The notes beneath the pieces were generated by a model. The model searched no databases. It saw nothing but the letters and a program-made list of their open reading frames with translations, and had not been told where the DNA came from. Both the position numbers and the translations under genes were made by a program. Shown one piece after another: positions 58,145 through 64,000 of a stretch of 64,000 nt of DNA. The stretch is from Phytopythium helicoides (lineage: Eukaryota; Oomycota; Peronosporomycetes; Pythiales; Pythiaceae), in the NCBI GenBank assembly GCA_024867545.1, contig JANFNE010000010.1, positions 248,001-312,000 on the forward strand. Direction: 5' to 3'. Each line of letters opens with the position of its first letter. The stretch's first letter is position 1.

Positions 58145-59703
58145 ATGGCGTCGGCGTGGCGGCGACTCAACCTCATGCTGGCGGGCACGACGCCCGCGCG
58201 CCGCTTCCAGGTGCGGAGCCCTCGCTGCTTTGGTGCAGAGGCGTGAGCTTGCAGAGTGCTGATGGCATGCGGTGGGCCCGCGGGTGAGCAGGAGGAGGCG
58301 GACGTTGGCGTTGCGGCGGTGCTCATGTGCTTCCGCGGTCTCAAGCTGGCGGCGGCCAACGCCAGCAGGCGAGCGAGGCTTTCCATAAGTTTGTGGACAT
58401 GCACGGACTTAACTAATGTGCGGGTTGATGGCGTTGTGGTTGATAGAGAGCCGGGCGATCTGTTCAATGAGGCGGTGGCGATCATCGAGAAGAAGAAGTT
58501 CGAGAAGCAGAAGGAGTATGTCCAGGAGCAGACGGCCGAGCAGGTGCAACGACTGCTTGCACGTATTGCCTGATCAAAGGTACAATCAAACTCAATGAGG
58601 TTGGATGCTGAAATCGATAGGTCCGCGCTGCTTTCGATGCCATCCTGCGTCTTCCAGAACAACCTGCCGACGGTCAGCCAAAGATCTCATTGTCGGGCTA
58701 TGAGCGCCTGGGGGATGTCAATGATGTGCGTGCACATGGCGAAGGAACCTATATTACCATGGGGAGCTGATGTATTTCCCTTGAGCAGCGCCGTGAGCCC
58801 AAGGCTCTGGATGAACTCCTTGGTTTTTCGCTTAGTGTGGAAGAGTCGAGCGTCCCGAATGCCGGACAGGGTGTCAAGCTCAACGGCAAAGCTGCGATTG
58901 GATCAGTCGTGGTACGTCTGTTTCGAATGGCGTTATGGTCATCAGACGATTGTGCTCTAACCGCGTACGCTGCTCAAGGCGCTCTTTCCTGGTGTCGTTT
59001 ACCTCCCCGAGCACTACAAGAAGCCGCAGTACATGAAAGAGATTGCCGACAACACATTTGCACGTGCGCGGTTTGACAGTGTGATCATCGATGCTAAAAA
59101 CGAGCGTACGTTAAATCGTTCCTGAAGACAGCTATCAAACTCTTACTTATGTAGCGTTTGCTTCAGCAACTGCTCCGCGCAACCCGCTCGCGGTGGGGCA
59201 CAAGATCAATCATCCGCCAAGTGGCACGACCCCGAACGTTCTCCCGTTTGCTTTCGACTTCCCTCCTGAAGGTGCTATTCTGCGTGACGGCGATGAAAGT
59301 TTGAGCACGCCTAACATTCGCACCGCTCGCAGAGCCATTTACTTCTGATAGCTACAACAAGCTGATTCCAAACGCTTTCGTGGAGCCGCCGTCTCGTTGG
59401 GCCATGTACGGAAAGCGCGCGCTTGTTCATGTACGAAATATGCCGACAATGCCCAACTGGTGATTGCCATGATCTTACACTAACATGGTTTGTGTAAAAG
59501 GGTCTGGCGTTCATCGCTACGGCAGACATTGAAGATCAAGAGCTCTTTCTCAACTACCGGTGCGTCGTGTCCGTGTGAACTCACTTTGCTCCGTAGCGAT
59601 CTGACAGTTAGTGATGATGGTACGCAGGTACAACCCGGATCGGCAGATGCCCGACTGGTATACTCCTGTCGATATTGAGAGCGACCGCGCCATGTGGAAG
59701 TAG
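58145..59703 (+). CDS. SETD9: SETD9-like SET-domain protein
   Basis: Start at ATG 58145 (MASAWRRLNLMLAGTTPARR), mitochondrial-looking but unproven. Later exons read ASEAFHKFVDMHG, FNEAVAIIEKKKFEKQKEYV, VRAAFDAILRLPEQPADGQP and ALDELLGFSLSVEESSVPNA. The SET region follows: GQGVKLNGKAAIGSVV, ALFPGVVYLPEHYKKPQYMK, NPLAVGHKINHPPSG, and the last exons with RALVHGLAFIATADIEDQEL, FLNYRYNPDRQMPDWYTPVD before TAG. NPLAVG.xxNH and the final EDQELFLNYR match the SAM-binding and pseudoknot motifs in SETD9 order. The methylation substrate of SETD9 is not known to me. Many short introns make the exact frame uncertain in the middle. It is head-to-head with the RRM gene (91 bp). Confidence 0.7.
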
Positions 59704-59786
59704 CTACCTGATAGGATAGCAGCTCAATGAAGAAATTCGACAAGAAGAAGACACAAAGTTGAGTCGGCAATTAAGTATATATCGCG

Positions 59787-60788
59787 TCACACTCTGTCCC
59801 TGCGTGGAACAGGGATCAGGAGTGCACCATCAAGGCATCTCCAGATGATCCAGCTTCGTACGAAGCCATGAGCATCAATCATACCGCTACGCCGGAAGGA
59901 TCGATATCTACTTGGGAATTCGGCGTTGTTGGACAGGATGATGCCAACAATCACGCCGAAGATACCGAGAGCGCTTGCGAAAATCTCCACAATCAGAATC
60001 TTGACGTACAGCGAGGCGTCCTGCGCGTCCGCGAGCACACAGCTGCTTCCGGCGATGCCAACTGAGACACTGATGAATGTTCAATAGCGATACTGTTACT
60101 GACTGAAATCACGGAGCCAATGTGGAAGGCAGAGATGTATGATCGCACCCGCTAGCGATGTTAGTCAGACCGACGGCGACGCCCGCGCCAAACACTGCGT
60201 AGCCAGCGTAGAAGAGCGCGACCTCGTTGATGGGCTCGTCACCCGCATTGCGAAGTCCCGGCTGGTTCATCTGTTCACCGACCGTTAATTACCCAGGCAA
60301 ATGAAATCAGCGGGCTCCTCTCTCGATACAGCCACGAACCTTGCTCTGCAGGATGATGGCGATAATGACGCCGTAGATGGCCGTGGCCTCGCAGAAAATG
60401 ATGCTGACCAGGTTCTTCGAGCGCACGCGCGGGGCCTTGACCGACGCCCCCAGCAGACTGGAGCCCGTCAGGAAGATTCCCCTGCCAAGTCAGCGAGGCT
60501 TGTGAGTCTGCCATCTCACCACAAAATCAGCAAAGGATCTCGCGTACCAGGCGGCGCCAACGATCGAGAAGGCGAGTCCGAAGGCCACGCCCATACTCCC
60601 CCACGCGTACGGGGAGATGTTGCTGAGCACATCGCCCCAGCCTGCGCGTCCCCCACCAGACAGTAGTCACCACATCGCCCGTGAGTCTCCATCGTAAAGC
60701 TCGGCCTCTACGGCGCTCCAGAAGACGAGAGAACCGCGAGGAAACGTGCCACACCTTGGTTGAACAGCTCATCAGTCGCCGTGCTCAT
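59787..60788 (-). CDS. VMA16: V-type ATPase proteolipid subunit c'' (VMA16/ATP6V0B)
   Basis: Exon 1 is 60788-60755 ([11 protein letters not shown]). Then 60641-60548 ([20 protein letters not shown]), 60481-60340 ([40 protein letters not shown]), 60270-60149 ([35 protein letters not shown]) and 60061 onwards ([40 protein letters not shown]). Both transmembrane Glu residues (SIIFCEA and ILIVEIF) are present; they carry protons in the V0 rotor. The phases of the last junction differ by one base, so an indel is likely near 60061 or 60149. The frame then runs about 40 residues beyond the last membrane helix to 59787, which is longer than usual for the family. The real stop may be nearer 59910. Confidence 0.85.
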
Positions 60789-60988
60789 GGTCGCGCGTGC
60801 TACGAGGCTGCCTCGGGCCCTGGTGGCGCAAGATCGCTCGGCTTCTCCCGCGGCCTTCCGCGCTTCGGTTTCCTTTGCTGCGTGCGCTTTTTATTCATCG
60901 GGACCAGGACATCTTACTATATCCGGCATAATTGGGATATTGAATACTTGAGTGCATCGCGGTGCTATATCCCTCCGAAACCGTATAA

Positions 60989-61076
60989 GAACCTTCAGGA
61001 CCAAATACATGGACCTTCAGGACCAAATACATGGACCTCCCGGAACAAATCCATGGACCTTCAGAACCGAATACAT
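60989..61076. repeat. 22-bp minisatellite, four units
   Basis: Four direct copies at 60989, 61011, 61033 and 61055, each starting GGACC or GAACC and ending in ACAT or CCAT. Unit 3 is the most diverged. The array lies between the divergent V-ATPase c'' and SAM50 start codons. Confidence 0.9.
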
Positions 61077-61199
61077 GACTCACTGCAGCTATCAAAAGTA
61101 CTCGATACCAAATAAGCGCAATGCGGTAGTGTCGTGTGGTGGGTGCGATGATTGACCAGCTTCCAGTATCGGCGGTGGTGGAGTGGAGCAGCGCGCGCC

Positions 61200-63156
61200 A
61201 TGTCCGCCGACGCGCCCAAGCCCCGCGCGGCCGAGCCGCCGCACCCGTGGGGCCCGCACATCCGCATCGGCAAGGTCTTCATCAAGGGCAACAAGCGCAC
61301 CAAGTGCGAGGCGGTTTGGATTTTGAATGGAGGCGTCGAGGTCTGACGATCTTGTGTCGGCGGTGGCTGCGTTCAGGCCCGAGGTGTTCGAGAACGAGCT
61401 ACAGGTTTGGGCTCGCGAATGGGGATGGGGAGTGCGTGGGTGGCGATTGACGAGTGGAGCTGGGTGTAGGGAGCGTATGAGGCCGACCGCATCGGACTCG
61501 TGGTGCGCAACCTCGAGCTCGCGACCGAGGAGCTCAAGGCGCTCGACATCTTCGACTCGATCACCATCGAGCTCGACAAGTGTGCGTTACTTGGCGCATG
61601 GCGAACTGCTAACATCTTTGCGGCACTTGCTGACGGATGTGCGTGAGCAGCGAGCTCGGGTCGCCGCGATGAGACCGATGTGACCATCACCGTTGTGGAG
61701 AAGAGCTGGCGCTCGCTGCACGTTGGCGCCACCACTGACGGCAACGAGGAGGCTGCGGTGCGTACTGAGGGGCATGTGGAATTGGCGTGATCTTAATCAA
61801 GTTGCTTACTGTGTTCGTGCTCGTTCGCGGTTTCAGGAGTCCTCGCTGACGCTCAAGAACGCGTTCGGACAGGCGGAGAAGCTTAGCGTGTCCGCCACCT
61901 ATGCCCGCTCGGGAAGCAACACGGAGCGCGCGACCTTCCAGAAGCCACGTTTCCTCGGCCTCCCTCTGTACCTCAGTGCCACTGCTGCGAACGAGCTGCA
62001 TGTACGTAGAACCATCTCGGCTGGAATGCTGTGTGATCGTGATCTAACCCGGCGCTTCAACTGGATCGAGCAGAACCATGAGTACCTGAGCTCGTACAGC
62101 GAGAAGATCCGCGGTGGCAGCATTTCCATCAGTGACTACGCCGGTGTCCATGACCTGTCGCTGAATGTTGGCTGGCGCGACATCATCCCGCGTCGTGATC
62201 CGAAAGTCCCCACGGCATACCGCGCGTCCCCTAGCATTCTGGCCGAGGCACTGCCGTCGACCAAGACGAGTATCAAGTATGTGTTCAAGGATGACTCTCG
62301 CGACAGCATCGTGTACCCAACGACCGGTGGTCTCTTCCAGTACTCGTACGTATCTCCGCACTGGTGCGTGGCTGCTGTGGGTTCTCGCTCACCTGGTGCT
62401 ATCTACTGACAGGACGGAGGTGTCGGGTCTGCTCGGCGATGTTCGCTTCGTCAAGACGGAGCTCACGGGCCAGAAGCACGCTTCGCTTGGACCGGTTGTC
62501 TTTGGCGGACTCCCGATCCTCAACTTCAGCCTCTCGTACAACGTGGGAGCCGTCAAGTCGTACGGCACGGATGAGAACCGCCCCGCGCGCATCAGCGATC
62601 GCTTCTTCCTAGGCGGACCGATGAGCGTGCGTGGATTCAACCATAAGGGTATCGGTCCTCGTGCGTCTCCCATGGACGGTGGCGTGGCAGCTGGCGACGC
62701 GCTGGGCGGCGATATTAGCTACCACGGCGCGGCTAGCGTCGGTTTCCCGTGCCCGCTGCCTCTCCTCGCGGTAGGTGATCTCTTGTCGTCGGCTCTTGGT
62801 GCTACGTCTGGTCTAACTTTCCCCGCCATGCTTCAGATGTTTGGTCTTCGCGGACAGTTCTTCGTCAATGCGGGCAACGTGACCTCGTGGGACCGCGTGC
62901 TGACGGAGAAGAAGTGGATGAAGAACCTCGTGGACGACACGCGCGTGTCGGTCGGCATGGGTCTCGTCTGGGGCACGCGCATCGGTCGTCTCGAGGCCAA
63001 CTACTCGTGGATTTTGAAGTCGCATGCTCACGTACGGACAAACCTCCTTCGTGTCAGATATCACTTTACCGCATTGACGCTGACAAATGCACCGTCTTGT
63101 GCTTGCAGGACAACATCAAGCGTGCGCAGCTCGGCCTCGGCATGACGTTCTCGTAG
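61200..63156 (+). CDS. SAM50: SAM50/TOB55, mitochondrial outer-membrane beta-barrel assembly protein
   Basis: Eight exons (61200-61303, 61341-61404, 61470-61581, 61651-61757, 61837-62001, 62074-62345, 62413-63031, 63109-63156) give an exact frame of 496 residues. The N-terminus has a single POTRA domain (IRIGKVFIKGNKRTKSDDLV to DVTITVVEKSW). The rest is the 16-strand Omp85 barrel. The key motif RFFLGGPMSVRGFNHKGIGP contains the conserved RGF of the family, and the protein ends AQLGLGMTFS with the typical terminal aromatic-Ser strand. SAM50 inserts beta-barrel proteins into the outer membrane. The first intron is only 37 bp. The intron 62002-62073 is a multiple of three and could be retained. 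Confidence 0.9.
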
Positions 63157-63492
63157 ACTACTAGTCCTCGCCGCGCCAGCAGCAAAGTGACTCAGTTGAG
63201 AGAGCCAAAATGGAACCGATGTCCTGATCTGTCACTCGTCTTCACTATGCACATACGATCGTAAAGATTTGCTGCAAAAAATCCCAGTCGTGATCCCTCT
63301 GACGCCTGGCGGCGATATCATTCGCCAGGACGACGGAGAACATCATCAGAACGCCGAAGCCACCGCCGTGGCTCCACTCGCCTTGCGCCTCCATCAGCGA
63401 CCGACGGGTTTACGCCGCCTCGAGTCGCAGTTGACAACCCACCGAGCGACCCGCGCAGCCCTCGCCCTCCAAGCGAAGCGACCGCCGACCAA
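63157..63492. other. Intergenic region between SAM50 and the FAIM1-like gene
   Basis: About 336 bp holding the SAM50 3' flank and the promoter of the next plus-strand gene. No other feature is recognised. Confidence 0.5.
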
Positions 63493-64000
63493 ATGTACTC
63501 GTCGGGGAACGCCGGACGCATCTACAACCCGCGGCCGGACCCGCTGGAGCAGGGCCCGCCCAAGCGCGTGCTTCGCGACGAGACCCACATCGGCGAGATG
63601 GTCGCGGCCTCTAAGAAGCGCATCAGCTGGCGCTTCACGCTCGGCGAGTCGGACACGGTGCACGAGGTGGTGCTCACGCACTCCATCATGTCGTACAAGA
63701 AGGTGCGCTGCGGGGCGTTGCGGGAGGTGCTGGTTGTTTGCGTGGGAGACTGACGGGAGCGTGCGATGAACTCCCAGCTCGTCGAGTACGACGGCCGCCA
63801 GATGCACTTTTCCTCCACGGTACGTTGCGATGGTCGCCTGCCAACGTTGCTTCTGAGATGCCGATCTGATCGCTCGCTGATTGTTGATGCACAGGCAACG
63901 CCCGGTGATTGGCACTACACCATGATCCTTGACGGCCTTAACTACGTGATGGAGGTGCGGATCAACGAGCTGGAGAGCGCGGATGTCCCCAAATACGGTA
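63493..64000 (+). CDS. FAIM1-like domain protein, 5' part (cut by window end)
   Basis: ATG at 63493 (MYSSGNAGRIYNPRPDPLEQ). Exons are 63493-63702, 63778-63819 and 63895 to beyond the window; introns are both 75 bp and phase 0. Strands KKRISWRFTLGESDTVHEVV, LTHSIMSYKK, LVEYDGRQMHFSST and ATPGDWHYTMILDGLNYVME follow the beta-sandwich order of FAIM1 (Fas apoptotic inhibitory molecule), with the DG..H and W.Y..G..Y positions. In animals FAIM1 protects against aggregation and death signals; a role in oomycetes is unknown. Family call is moderate because the C-terminal half is missing. Confidence 0.6.

Noticed and set aside
1..64000. CRISPR arrays, prophage, transposase or toxin-antitoxin systems
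   Set aside because: None seen; the only repeats are the 22-bp minisatellite, simple triplet runs and the segmental duplication in a eukaryotic context.

Overview
The window is nuclear DNA of a eukaryote, most probably an oomycete (Phytophthora/Pythium/Globisporangium type). The reasons are compact genes with introns of mostly 55-80 bp (GT..AG, often with a CTAAC-like branch site), GC-rich coding sequence, short divergent promoters, and families typical of oomycetes: WRKY19-like zinc knuckles, PX proteins with CxxC pairs, and Ser-rich proteins. No bacterial, plasmid or phage features, CRISPR arrays, rRNA or tRNA genes were recognised. The species call is inference.

Layout. 1-3.7 kb: 3' end of a zinc-knuckle protein, a TYW5/HSPBAP1-like JmjC oxygenase, and a hemerythrin-like protein. 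4.4-25.7 kb: one enormous HECT ubiquitin ligase gene (about 21 kb) carrying two RCC1 propellers, four SPRY-like domains, Kelch repeats, a ZZ-like finger, an FHA domain, a Vps62-like region, UBA and HECT. 26.7-38.3 kb: a TRM10-type tRNA methyltransferase head-to-head with an acidic nucleolar-looking protein, a Ser-rich multi-spanning membrane protein, and a BIG BROTHER-like RING ligase. 38.3-48.2 kb: a PX protein, then a tandem 3.5-kb duplication, each unit holding a PX gene and a ribonucleotide reductase small-subunit gene that converge on each other. 48.1-64 kb: CTR9 (PAF1 complex), an unknown Myb/SANT-like protein, an LRR protein, a PPIE-type RRM protein, a SETD9-like SET protein, V-ATPase subunit c'', SAM50, and the start of a FAIM1-like gene.

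Genes are often head-to-head with 90-140 bp between start codons (TRM10/acidic protein, CTR9/Myb-like, RRM/SETD9), so shared promoters are likely. The RNR genes carry E2F-like sites, as expected for S-phase genes.

Two features stand out. First, the giant HECT protein has an architecture I do not know from a described ligase: two homologous RCC1 blocks plus FHA, Kelch and SPRY modules. Second, the second duplication unit fused a PX gene that had lost its start to the antisense strand of the CTR9 3' end. That supplied a new in-frame ATG and about 36 new N-terminal residues.

Caution: single-base frameshifts recur in several unrelated genes (hemerythrin-like, HECT, PX at 39.1 kb, Ser-rich membrane protein, V-ATPase c''), with conserved sequence on both sides. 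Base-level assembly errors are the simplest explanation, so boundaries of those genes are approximate.
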